This document shows positions 1-9,096 of a stretch of 64,000 nucleotides of DNA, in pieces; within the stretch, counting starts at the first letter, position 1, and every line of letters begins with the position of its first letter. Position numbers and translations under genes: made by a program. A model generated the notes under the pieces. That model worked only from the letters and a program-made list of their open reading frames with translations, had not been told where the DNA came from and did not search any database. Source of the stretch: Prochlorococcus sp. RS04 (GTDB lineage: Bacteria > Cyanobacteriota > Cyanobacteriia > PCC-6307 > Cyanobiaceae). The stretch lies in the NCBI RefSeq assembly GCF_001989455.1, contig NZ_CP018346.1, positions 1,302,001 to 1,366,000 on the forward strand, in the 5' to 3' direction.

Positions 1-1354
1 AGACCCAAGCAGGTGGAACCATTTGTTTTGCTATAACCGTCCAATTAAGATTTTTAAACTCTTCCCATTCAGTAAGAATTATTGTGGCGTAAGCATTTTT
101 AAAAATTTGATGATTATGAATACTTTTAATATGTTCCCAGCTTCCTGTGTCTTTATTTGAAGAAGTATTTTCATTCACTAAAGATTTTGTTGGATTTATT
201 TTTAAATCATTTTTTATTTGGGAGGCGGAAACTTTAGGATCATAAATTAAAAGATTTGCTCCTTCATTAAGTAAGTTTTTGCATATATTAATTGCTGCAG
301 ATTCTCTTGTATCGTTAGTATTAGCTTTAAAAGCAAATCCTAAAATTATTAATTTTTTATTTGCTACAGTCCCAAAAAGTTTTTTTACAATAATTTCTGA
401 AATTCTTTTTTGATGCCAGTTATTTATTTCAACAACGCTTTCCCAAAAATTAGCCACTTCTGTTAATCCAAAATATTCTGCCAAGTAAACAAGATTTAAG
501 ATATCTTTTTTAAAACAACTTCCTCCAAATCCTGGCCCAGAATTAAGAAACTTTGATCCTATTCTGCTATCTTTGCCAATAGCTCTTGAAACTTCTCTAA
601 CATCTGCACCAGTAACTTCACAAATCGCGCTTATGGAGTTTATTGAACTAATTCTTTGAGCCAAAAAAGCATTTGAAGTAAGCTTAGCAAGCTCGCTACT
701 CCATATATTAGTTAGAAGAATTTTGTCTTCAGGAACCCATTCTTTATAGATTTCTGATAATCCAAGCATTGCTTGTTTATCATCACCTCCAATTAAAACT
801 CTATCAGGATTTAATAAGTCATTTATTGCAGTTCCTTCAGCGAGAAACTCTGGATTAGATAATACCTTAAAACTTTTTTTTAGTACTCCAGAGTTTTTTT
901 CAGCAGAATAAAGAATTTTTTGTATTACTTCTGCTGTTCTGACAGGTAAAGTGCTTTTTTCAACTACTATTGTATGACCCTTAGCAAACTTAGCAACTTC
1001 TCTAGCACTTGCTTCTACCCACTTTAAATCACTAGCTTTACCAGCACCAATACCTTTTGTCTTAGTGGGTGTATTTACTGAAATAAAAATCATATCTGCA
1101 TTTTCTACTGATTCTTTTATTCTGGTTGAAAAGATTAAATTTTTGCCCCTTGTTTTTCCTACTATTTCTGCCAGGCCAGGTTCAAAAACTGGTAATTTTG
1201 ATAAATCATCAGAATTCCAAGCATCTATTCTTTCTTTATTAACATCAACTACATTTATACATATATCAGGACACTTAAGAGACATTACAGCCATAGTTGG
1301 CCCCCCAACATATCCTGCTCCAATACAACAGATTTTTTTTATTGGTATATCCAT
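1..1354 (-). CDS. ugd: UDP-glucose 6-dehydrogenase, 3' end outside window
   Basis: Oxidises UDP-glucose to UDP-glucuronate with two NAD+, supplying acidic sugar for surface polysaccharide. 451 codons are visible from the ATG at 1354 and no stop occurs before the window edge. The N-terminal Rossmann motif GAGYVG is at residues 12-17. The catalytic cysteine lies in GFGGSC (C280). A second Rossmann-type segment (LIILGFAFK) starts near residue 335 and the C-terminal EWEEF motif is near 429. Residues 5-30 and 225-290 read very like the animal and plant enzyme rather than the shorter enterobacterial Ugd. It is divergent in function from, but adjacent to, the glycosyltransferases at 1557-10494 and is likely part of the same surface-glycan cluster. 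Confidence 0.95.
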   Translation of the reverse strand, partial: MDIPIKKICCIGAGYVGGPTMAVMSLKCPDICINVVDVNKERIDAWNSDDLSKLPVFEPGLAEIVGKTRGKNLIFSTRIKESVENADMIFISVNTPTKTKGIGAGKASDLKWVEASAREVAKFAKGHTIVVEKSTLPVRTAEVIQKILYSAEKNSGVLKKSFKVLSNPEFLAEGTAINDLLNPDRVLIGGDDKQAMLGLSEIYKEWVPEDKILLTNIWSSELAKLTSNAFLAQRISSINSISAICEVTGADVREVSRAIGKDSRIGSKFLNSGPGFGGSCFKKDILNLVYLAEYFGLTEVANFWESVVEINNWHQKRISEIIVKKLFGTVANKKLIILGFAFKANTNDTRESAAINICKNLLNEGANLLIYDPKVSASQIKNDLKINPTKSLVNENTSSNKDTGSWEHIKSIHNHQIFKNAYATIILTEWEEFKNLNWTVIAKQMVPPAWV

Positions 1355-1523
1355 GGCTTTGATATTTTTTTAAATTTATATAAAATAATAAATAATTCTA
1401 TTTGTGTAATTTATTTTTGAAATTAAAAATACTTTTATCATAAAATAGGGATCTTTTTAATTTTGAGTTAAATTTTATAAATTGATTATAATTTACGATC
1501 TTAATTTCAAATTAATTTTTTAG

Positions 1524-1544
1524 TAAAACTTATGGTAAGTTTTA
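1524..1544. terminator. Perfect 9-bp inverted repeat between ugd and the sugar transferase
   Basis: A 9-base stem (1524-1532 with 1536-1544) closes a three-base loop TGG. It lies just past the stop of the minus-strand sugar transferase and upstream of the ugd start. The plus-strand side ends in TTTTA but neither side has a long U tract, so it may be a weak terminator or a processing hairpin. Confidence 0.4.
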
Positions 1545-1556
1545 TTCACTATTATA

Positions 1557-2177
1557 TCAAAAACCACCCTTCCCAAAGGGAAGTATTAATACTTTCAATG
1601 TCTTTATGAAAATTTTAATATCTAGAAGAAAGCTGGTATTTTTGGAATAAAAAATATCTAATTCTATTCTTTTTTCATAAGAAAGATTATTCCTCCCACT
1701 TACTTGCCATAATCCTGAGATACCAGGTTTTATTAAAAAAGCTTTTTCAAAGTTATTCCCGTATTTTTTGATTTCACTTTTAACTATTGGTCTGGGCCCA
1801 ATAAAACTCATTTCTCCTTTTAAAACATTAATGATTTGAGGCAATTCGTCTAAACTTGAAAATCTGAGAAATTTACCAATATTTGTAATTCTTGGATCAT
1901 TTTTAATTTTTCTTGTATTTTTAAATTCATTTTTAAAATTTGGATTTTTAATTAATATTTTTTTTAAAAGATATTTTGATTCCGGCTTCATTGTGCGAAA
2001 TTTGTAGCAAGAAAAAGTTTTATTATTCTTTCCAATCCTTTTTTGGATATAAAAAATAGCACCCTTTGAATCCATCTTAATTAATATTGCAATTAATAGA
2101 AAAAATGGAATTAAAAAAATTATTAATAAAAGAGAAAATACAAAATCACAAAATCTCTTGAAAATCTTATAGAACAA
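1557..2177 (-). CDS. Undecaprenyl-phosphate sugar phosphotransferase (bacterial sugar transferase family)
   Basis: Initiating transferase that moves a sugar-1-phosphate from a UDP-sugar to the polyprenyl-phosphate carrier on the inner face of the cytoplasmic membrane, the first step of surface polysaccharide assembly. At 206 residues it is the short, PglC-like form with one hydrophobic N-terminal segment (about 11-33) and no long multi-spanning domain. Family landmarks are KFRTM (59-63), the catalytic Asp-Glu pair in SSLDELPQ (D110, E111), GPRP (127-130) and PGISGLWQVSGRN (151-163). It is the last gene of the minus-strand run 2177-10494. The sugar it uses cannot be read from sequence. Confidence 0.93.
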   Translation of the reverse strand: MFYKIFKRFCDFVFSLLLIIFLIPFFLLIAILIKMDSKGAIFYIQKRIGKNNKTFSCYKFRTMKPESKYLLKKILIKNPNFKNEFKNTRKIKNDPRITNIGKFLRFSSLDELPQIINVLKGEMSFIGPRPIVKSEIKKYGNNFEKAFLIKPGISGLWQVSGRNNLSYEKRIELDIFYSKNTSFLLDIKIFIKTLKVLILPFGKGGF

Positions 2178-2256
2178 AACTTAGAAAAAGCTTTTAAAAT
2201 AATAAATGGTTTTAATGATTAAATGTTAAATTTGTATTTTATAGTTAATAATTTGT

Positions 2257-3420
2257 TTATTTGAATTCCGTAAGAGATTTATCTATAAGATTTGAAAATT
2301 TATTTTTAAAAGTTTCAATGCTAAAATTTTGTGCCCATAAGTTTATGTCTTGGCTAGAGAATTCTAACCAAAGTTTTTTATCTTCAAAAAACTTTATACA
2401 ATCTCTTAAGTCCGTATCGCATTGATTATTAAATAAAACACCAGTTGGGATAATATTTGTGGAATTTATACAATTAACTGTATCTAATATTCCAGCTTTT
2501 TTAAGTGCAATTATTGGAGCTCCTGCTGCCATTGCTTCAACAGGGGCTATTCCAAAATCTTCTGTTCCAGCATAAACAAAAGCTCTACACTTTTCCATAA
2601 GTTGTTTAACCGCAAGATCGTCTTGATAATTTAAAAAACTAATATTACCTTGGGCTATTTTCATAAGTTGTTTTTTTTCTGGACCTTCACCAACAATTAC
2701 CAATCGTAAATCTAATTTATTGAATGCTTTTACTAATAAATCAATTCTTTTATTTGGAACCAATCTTGATACACTTAAATAAAAATCGTCTCTTGATTGT
2801 TTTGGGCAGAATTTTTTTATATTTACAGGAGGGTGAATAACTAATGAATTTCTACCCCAATATTTTTTTATTCTTTTTGCAGTAAAGTTAGAGTTTGAAA
2901 CTAATTTATCGATCCTTACACTACTTAAATAATCCCACTTTCTTAAATCTTGTAGAATCAGCCTCAATAAAGGATTTATTCCCAATTTCTTATATGATGA
3001 ATCTTTAAGATATGTATTCATTTGATCCCAGGCATATCTCATTGGTGAATGAATATAACTTATATGTAACTGATCAGGGCAAGTAATAACACCTTTTGCT
3101 ACTGCATGACTTGAACTTATTACGAGATCATATTCTCTAAGATCAAATTGTTCTATTGCTAAAGGGAAAAGTGGTAAGTATTTATGAAAATGCTTTTTAC
3201 TGAATGGTAAATTTTGTATAAAAGAGGTATTAATAACTTTTTTACTATTTAAATGCTGATTCTTTTCCAAGTGATTGACCAAACTGAAAATATCATAATT
3301 TGCTTTAGTTTCTAATATTATTTCTTCTATTTCCTTAAAAACTTTTTCTGCGCCACCATAAAATTCTCCTGCAAACCAGTCATGTATTAATGCAACATTT
3401 CCTCTATAAATAGTTTTCAT
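2257..3420 (-). CDS. Glycosyltransferase, GT4 family
   Basis: Retaining GT-B glycosyltransferase that adds a sugar to the lipid-linked polysaccharide intermediate in the cytoplasm. The acceptor-domain motif GGAEK is at 22-26 and the start of the nucleotide-sugar domain (SVSRLVPNKR) near 216. The donor-binding motif EDFGIAPVEAMAAG is at 287-300 and carries the two glutamates typical of the family (E287, E295). Length 387 residues is normal. It resembles mannosyltransferase-like members, but the substrate is inference. It sits 54 bases downstream of the GT39 gene, in the same direction. Confidence 0.9.
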   Translation of the reverse strand: MKTIYRGNVALIHDWFAGEFYGGAEKVFKEIEEIILETKANYDIFSLVNHLEKNQHLNSKKVINTSFIQNLPFSKKHFHKYLPLFPLAIEQFDLREYDLVISSSHAVAKGVITCPDQLHISYIHSPMRYAWDQMNTYLKDSSYKKLGINPLLRLILQDLRKWDYLSSVRIDKLVSNSNFTAKRIKKYWGRNSLVIHPPVNIKKFCPKQSRDDFYLSVSRLVPNKRIDLLVKAFNKLDLRLVIVGEGPEKKQLMKIAQGNISFLNYQDDLAVKQLMEKCRAFVYAGTEDFGIAPVEAMAAGAPIIALKKAGILDTVNCINSTNIIPTGVLFNNQCDTDLRDCIKFFEDKKLWLEFSSQDINLWAQNFSIETFKNKFSNLIDKSLTEFK

Positions 3421-3474
3421 TAATAAAAAAATAAATTATTATTGAAATTATTTTAAAATAAACAATTGCAGATT

Positions 3475-5859
3475 CTATACATTTATTAAAGATATTATTC
3501 TAAAATTTATTATTTTCGATATTAATTGAATAGTGTTAATGGTTGAATATAGTTTTTTATTATTATTAAATTTACTAGCTAAAGTGATATTCTTTTCAGC
3601 CTCTCTAGGATTAAAGTTATAAATATCAATAACAGCTTTTGCTAGATATAAATTAGAATTATTTTTTTCAAGTTTTATCAGTTCTTTTAATGTGCTGGCA
3701 GCTTCATTAGATTTTCTTTGTAATATTTGAGAAATAGCAATATTGTATAAATAATCAATATTTTTTTTGTTAACTTTATATCTATATTTAAATATCTGTT
3801 CTGAATCTTTTAAATATTTTTGAGAAGGATCTGACTGATTTACCAATTCTACAAGATTGAATAATTTGTCAAAATCTCCATTCTTTAAAAATTTACCCAT
3901 CTTATCTAACTCATTTATTGTATTTATTTCAAATGAAGGATTTATATTTTCTTCATAAGTTGACTGATTACTTGATATGGCAAAATCTTGATTTTGCTTA
4001 GATAATATTAAGGCATTAAAATTTAATGTGTCATTAAAGTTTATTGGATTATCTAAATTAATATTTTTTATAATTTCAATATTTCTATTTGCATAATTAC
4101 TAATTTTGGGTAAAGCAACATTAATCTCATATGTTTCTTTTTTATTTTTAACATCGATTAATAAATTACTATTGTTTAAAATTTTCTCATTACCCTTTAA
4201 ATTTATTGTAAGTCCATTTCCCTTAAAGAATAAATCTAAAGTTGTAAGAGGATTTTTGTTGCTTATTAAGCTTACTGACTCATTCATTCTTTTTCTTTTA
4301 TAAAGACTAGCTTTTGATCCATCTGGTAAACTCCAAGACTTAAAATTTTCAAATCTATTTGATTCTTTTATAAGTTTAGCTAATTTCTGTTTTGCATTAT
4401 TTGTCATTGTTCCTTGATCCCCATCTTTCAAAACAAACCAACTAAATCTATTTATATCTTCTTTATATGTTTTTTCATTACTCATTACCTGCACAATAGC
4501 AATATTTGTGTCCTGTAATTCAGCCTCTGCGGCAATATTAAAAGTATTAAACTCCCTAGTATCTGGTAAAACTGCAACAACTGATTTAAGATTTGTAGAG
4601 AGGCTATTTACTTTTTCAATGATTTCTTTATGGGGCCAGTAAATAATTGATTTTTTTTCAAGATTTTTATAAATATTAATTTGATTAAATAAATGTAAAA
4701 CTGAAGTAGATATTATTATTATCAAAAGGATAATTTTATAGTATTTAATCCAAGAATATTTCCTCAAACTTGAAATAAATAAACCAGAAAAAATGCACAA
4801 GCAAGGCAATATAGGTAATATAAAACGTAAGTCTTTTGTACTCATTAAAGTACACACTATTAATATATTAATTGGTAAGCTCAAAAGAAAAATATATTTT
4901 TTTGAAAAATTATTTAATCTTCTAACAGAAAACTTTTCTTCTTTTGAATTTTTAAAATATTCTATAAAACCAATAACAGAAAAACTTCCCAATATATATG
5001 GACCAACTAAATTGAATATCTCTATAGGATAAAAAATAATTCCCTCTAGGGTATTTGCTTCTAGACCATCTTGGTATTTAATACCCCATTGCCATGAATT
5101 AAATATACTAGTAAGAATAGTTAGCCAATTAATACTCAACCATGGCCAAATAGTTATTAAAAATGATGTTATAAAAGTGACTATATCTATTAATGTATTT
5201 TTTTTAAATTGAGAATTTTTTAGGTAATAATACAAAGCAACAATATATGGCAAAACTAAAAAAAGTAATCCTGTGGGTTTTGTTAAAAATACAAGTCCTA
5301 ATGTTGTTCCCAAGAGGAATGATAATAAAAAACCTCCTTTAGTTTTAATAAATTTAAAAAGTATAAAGAAATTCAGATTGATAAAACAAACTTGTGATAA
5401 ATCAATTAAGTAATCAACGCGTTGATCAAAAATATAAGGATTAAAAGCAAAGATAAGAGCACCCCATAAACCAGCCTTATTATTTCTAATTTCTTTAGCC
5501 ATTTTGAAAATACAAAATATTGTAATGATCGAAAAAATATTATTTGAAATTAAACTATTTTCATAATTCTTACCGAAAATTAAAAGAAAAAATGAAGAAA
5601 TTATATAAGTCAACGGCCCTCTATAGGTATCACTTATTTTCCAAAGATTATCCCACCAATCAAAGGAGCTAAAATTTATATTTGCAAAAATATTATATGT
5701 TCTAAATAAGTTAGTAAGATGATAACCTTGGTCCCAGCCAGGTAAATAAAGTGTATTTGCATGAAAAATTTTGTCTATTAATACGCTGAAAAATATTATT
5801 AGGAAAAGGGTAAATGTATCTTTTTTTCTGAGATTTAGATTTGATAATTTTTTATTCAT
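3475..5859 (-). CDS. GT39-like membrane glycosyltransferase with C-terminal TPR-like region
   Basis: Large multi-spanning protein (794 residues) of the dolichyl-phosphate-mannose/ArnT type, which uses a polyprenyl-linked sugar donor on the outer face of the membrane. The first hydrophobic segment (about 15-34) is followed by the acidic loop PGWDQGYH (D43) expected of the catalytic loop. Roughly ten more hydrophobic segments run to about residue 390. The rest is hydrophilic. Near 695-765 it contains repeated helix pairs (YLYNIAISQ, LYLAKAVIDIYN) that look like tetratricopeptide repeats. The long soluble tail is unusual for GT39 proteins and may bind a partner. The start is the ATG at 5859, one base from the stop of the upstream ligase gene. 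Confidence 0.8.
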   Translation of the reverse strand: MNKKLSNLNLRKKDTFTLFLIIFFSVLIDKIFHANTLYLPGWDQGYHLTNLFRTYNIFANINFSSFDWWDNLWKISDTYRGPLTYIISSFFLLIFGKNYENSLISNNIFSIITIFCIFKMAKEIRNNKAGLWGALIFAFNPYIFDQRVDYLIDLSQVCFINLNFFILFKFIKTKGGFLLSFLLGTTLGLVFLTKPTGLLFLVLPYIVALYYYLKNSQFKKNTLIDIVTFITSFLITIWPWLSINWLTILTSIFNSWQWGIKYQDGLEANTLEGIIFYPIEIFNLVGPYILGSFSVIGFIEYFKNSKEEKFSVRRLNNFSKKYIFLLSLPINILIVCTLMSTKDLRFILPILPCLCIFSGLFISSLRKYSWIKYYKIILLIIIISTSVLHLFNQINIYKNLEKKSIIYWPHKEIIEKVNSLSTNLKSVVAVLPDTREFNTFNIAAEAELQDTNIAIVQVMSNEKTYKEDINRFSWFVLKDGDQGTMTNNAKQKLAKLIKESNRFENFKSWSLPDGSKASLYKRKRMNESVSLISNKNPLTTLDLFFKGNGLTINLKGNEKILNNSNLLIDVKNKKETYEINVALPKISNYANRNIEIIKNINLDNPINFNDTLNFNALILSKQNQDFAISSNQSTYEENINPSFEINTINELDKMGKFLKNGDFDKLFNLVELVNQSDPSQKYLKDSEQIFKYRYKVNKKNIDYLYNIAISQILQRKSNEAASTLKELIKLEKNNSNLYLAKAVIDIYNFNPREAEKNITLASKFNNNKKLYSTINTIQLISKIINFRIISLINV

Positions 5860-5860
5860 T

Positions 5861-7129
5861 TTAAATTAATTTCTTTTCGTTTATAGTTGTTTTTAAACTC
5901 GCCAAAAGTAACCAAAAAACAATACTTATTCGTCCATCAAAATACTGTACATCTACTAATTGTGAAATAAGAAAAATTGATGCAGATACCCAGCAAGCTT
6001 TGTCATTAATATCTTTTAATGGATAATTATAAATTTCCTTAAATGAATTAGATAAAAGAATTATCAAAAAAATGATAAAAATAATGGTACTTGGTAGTCC
6101 ATAACTTATAGCTAATTCTGTAAATATATTATGAGAGTGCCCTTTCCAAAAACCTGTTTCATATTCAAATATTATAGGGAAAGAACCTGACCCAGTGCCA
6201 AAAAAAGGATTACTAATTATGATTTTAGATGCAAACTGCAAGATTTCTATTCTTGTTGTATTTAAATGGTTGAAGCCTTGATCTGTAAATTCAAGCAAAA
6301 CTTTATTAGGAAGAATATTAATTAAATTATCTTGAAATTTTCCTTGAATATTTTTTTTTAAAACTAAAAATAAAGAAGACAAAAATAAGGTAATTGGTAA
6401 AAACCACCAGAATGTTATCGTTCCAAAAAGTAAAGGAATTGTCAAAATTGATGATCCCCATGCATTCCTAGAATTTGTTAGAAAAATACAAGTAAATATC
6501 CCTAAAATTATTATTAATAAAAACGAAAACTTAAATTTGGTTTTTGAGTTTAAAATCTGGGCGATGCATAATGGAAAAATTAAAGTTAACCATGCACCTG
6601 CGTAATTTGCATGATTAAATAATCCCGTTAATCCAGATATTTCATTTATTGGTCTTTGGTACCAAATAATAAGCCCATTTAAAATTTTAAAAGGTCCAAT
6701 CCAATTAAAGAAATATTGACCTAATCCAGATATTATTACAGGAATTGTTCCTAGAATTAAAATAAGGCTAAAGTCATTACGATCTTTTTTCGTTTCTAAT
6801 AAACCTTGTGAAGCCCAAAATATCCAGAAAAAAGGGATCCAGTTAAATAATCCTATCCAAGTAACGTATTTTTCAATTATAAAATCATACTTGTTTTCTA
6901 TAAATAAATTTTGCACTAAGCAACTTAATATCATTAAGGTACTTACGCAAAAAAGAATTTTATTATAAAAATCTTTAAAAAATAACTTTTTCCTTTTACA
7001 AGTTTGAATTAAAAGTGATATTAAAATGAATATTGATGAAAAGGAAAATGCAGAAGGTAATAAAAATAATCCAATTTTAAAAAATAATCCATCAAATTTT
7101 ATTAATTTAGGAAAATTTTTTATTAACAC
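5861..7129 (-). CDS. O-antigen ligase / Wzy-type polymerase family membrane protein
   Basis: Integral membrane protein of 422 residues, about eleven hydrophobic segments, of the Wzy_C (WaaL-like) family. These proteins join or ligate lipid-linked oligosaccharides at the periplasmic face. Family features are the SGLTGLFNHANYAGAW stretch (165-180), SRNAWGS (R221) and, in the large external loop, GHSHN (H331, H333) just before ELAISYGLP. WaaL and Wzy roles cannot be separated from sequence. It is followed immediately by the GT39 gene (one base between stop and start), so the two are almost certainly co-transcribed. Confidence 0.88.
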   Translation of the reverse strand: MLIKNFPKLIKFDGLFFKIGLFLLPSAFSFSSIFILISLLIQTCKRKKLFFKDFYNKILFCVSTLMILSCLVQNLFIENKYDFIIEKYVTWIGLFNWIPFFWIFWASQGLLETKKDRNDFSLILILGTIPVIISGLGQYFFNWIGPFKILNGLIIWYQRPINEISGLTGLFNHANYAGAWLTLIFPLCIAQILNSKTKFKFSFLLIIILGIFTCIFLTNSRNAWGSSILTIPLLFGTITFWWFLPITLFLSSLFLVLKKNIQGKFQDNLINILPNKVLLEFTDQGFNHLNTTRIEILQFASKIIISNPFFGTGSGSFPIIFEYETGFWKGHSHNIFTELAISYGLPSTIIFIIFLIILLSNSFKEIYNYPLKDINDKACWVSASIFLISQLVDVQYFDGRISIVFWLLLASLKTTINEKKLI

Positions 7130-7202
7130 TTAGATTATTAATTGTTTTTTTAATTTATCATTAAACTTTTTTATTTTTAATTTTTGGTTAAGTTTTTTAT
7201 TT

Positions 7203-9026
7203 TTATCCATTTAATATTTTATTCTCCAGAAAATTAAGGTCTTGAAAACTTTTTGATACTTTACATAATTGTTTGAAATTGCCAAAATTGATAATTTTAC
7301 CTTTTTCAAATTCATAAATTTTATCTGAATTTATAACTGTTGATAGTCTATGTGCAATAACAACTAATGTACAGTTATTACTTATTAAATCAATTGAATT
7401 CATAACTTCAGATTCAGTTTTATTATCTAGTGAACTTGTCGCCTCATCAAGAATTAATAGTCTTGATTTTCTATAGAAAGCTCTAGCAATTGCTAATCTT
7501 TGCCTTTGTCCTCCAGATAATTTAATTCCACTATCACCAATATTAGTATTTAAACCGTCAGGAAGATTTTCAACTAATTCTTTTAATCTAGCTGACTCTA
7601 TTGCCTTCCATACATCCTCAATATTAATTTGTTCTTTATCCTTAGCAAAAGCTATATTTTCTAAAATACTAGAGCTTGGTAAATAAAAAGATTGCTGTAC
7701 ATATGCACAATTAATTTGCCATTGTTTCACATGTTTTTCCTTTAAGGGTAAATTATCTAATAATAAATTGCCTTCTGTAGGCCTTAAAAGTTGAAGCAAT
7801 AAATTAGCAGTAGTTGTTTTACCACTACCCGTTCCGCCAACAAAAGCTATCCTTGATCCAACATCAATTTTTAAAGATAAATTGTTAATTGCATTTGTAC
7901 TTGAATTAGGATAAAAATAAGAAATATTATTTAATTTTATTGTTTTCTTTGGAAATATGAAATGATCAAGATAACTATCTTTTTTTTGTTTTTTGATCTT
8001 GTTTTTATTTTTGATTAAATTCAGCGTAACTTCTAAGTCAGGAAGTCCTCCTCTGATTGCATTATAACCCTTAAAAGTATCTTGAAGAGGCGGTGTAAGC
8101 TTGAGGCATGCAGCTGCTATTGTTGCTAAAAATGGTATAACTTTTGCAATTTCTGTTATATCTGAAATAAATAATGATGGCAAAATACCAATTATGAAAA
8201 TAAGAGTTATTCCAAATGGTTCTATTAATGCTCTTGGAATCTCGGGTAGAGTTTCTCCCTTCCAAATTGATGCTACTGAGTTTTTGCCTATATTTTTAAA
8301 TTGATGTGAAAAAAAATTTTCAGAATTAGTTAACTTTATATCAATTATTGAATTTAGAGATTCATTAATAATATTATTTGATGCTAATTCAACTTCTAAC
8401 CTTTTTTTTGTAGCAAATCTTATATAGGGAATTATGGATAAGGAGATAAAAAGAAAACCAAGCAATAGACCAATAATAAGTATTAGTGCACTAGATTTTG
8501 CTAAAAATAAAATTGCTATTGATATCAATACGATCAAAAACATTCCACTTACAGTTTTTAATATTGGTAGAACTATATTTTCGGCTACTCTATTTATACT
8601 TACAAGAATAGATGCTGAAAGATCAGTATTTTTATTTTCTATGAAAAATTCATATTCTTGAGAAAGTAGGTTTTTAAGTGCTAATTCAGAAAGATCTCTC
8701 CAAATAGTAGCTTTGAGCTTTAATTGTTTGGCTCTTACATAGAGCTTTATGAAAGATGAGAACCAACTAGTAATAATAAAAATAGATACAAGTATTAAAA
8801 TTTTATATTTTGGATCAAAATCAAAAAGATTGCTCAAAATAGGTAAAGGATCTCTTGGCTGTCCACTTAAGAAGTTAAATAATCTAGATAAAATAGCCAA
8901 AACTATTATCTCTGAAATTCCAGCAATAAGAGCAACAGGTATTAATGCAAAAAATTCTTTCCTTCTTGACTTTGGTAAAAAAGAAAATATTTCTAAAAAG
9001 TAATTAAATGTTTTGCTACTTACCAT
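7203..9026 (-). CDS. ABC exporter, fused membrane and ATPase domains
   Basis: Half-transporter of 607 residues of the MsbA type that would work as a homodimer to move a lipid-linked or hydrophobic substrate across the inner membrane. Residues about 25-340 hold the six-helix membrane domain. The ATPase domain follows with Walker A GGTGSGKT (397-404), Q-loop near 444, signature LSGGQ (503-507), Walker B LLILDE (523-528) and switch histidine in AHR (558-560). Its place inside a glycan cluster suggests it flips a lipid-linked saccharide, like PglK or MsbA; that substrate is inference. Confidence 0.92.
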   Translation of the reverse strand: MVSSKTFNYFLEIFSFLPKSRRKEFFALIPVALIAGISEIIVLAILSRLFNFLSGQPRDPLPILSNLFDFDPKYKILILVSIFIITSWFSSFIKLYVRAKQLKLKATIWRDLSELALKNLLSQEYEFFIENKNTDLSASILVSINRVAENIVLPILKTVSGMFLIVLISIAILFLAKSSALILIIGLLLGFLFISLSIIPYIRFATKKRLEVELASNNIINESLNSIIDIKLTNSENFFSHQFKNIGKNSVASIWKGETLPEIPRALIEPFGITLIFIIGILPSLFISDITEIAKVIPFLATIAAACLKLTPPLQDTFKGYNAIRGGLPDLEVTLNLIKNKNKIKKQKKDSYLDHFIFPKKTIKLNNISYFYPNSSTNAINNLSLKIDVGSRIAFVGGTGSGKTTTANLLLQLLRPTEGNLLLDNLPLKEKHVKQWQINCAYVQQSFYLPSSSILENIAFAKDKEQINIEDVWKAIESARLKELVENLPDGLNTNIGDSGIKLSGGQRQRLAIARAFYRKSRLLILDEATSSLDNKTESEVMNSIDLISNNCTLVVIAHRLSTVINSDKIYEFEKGKIINFGNFKQLCKVSKSFQDLNFLENKILNG

Positions 9027-9096
9027 CTTGTAATAATGCCATAAGAACTAATATCTAAATATATAAAAAGACAGTTTATAAAGTGTTTAATAAAAT

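Noticed and set aside
140-147. GCTTCCTG in ugd, matching the tRNA-Arg 3' end
   Set aside because: Only eight bases inside a coding region; too short to be an attachment site.
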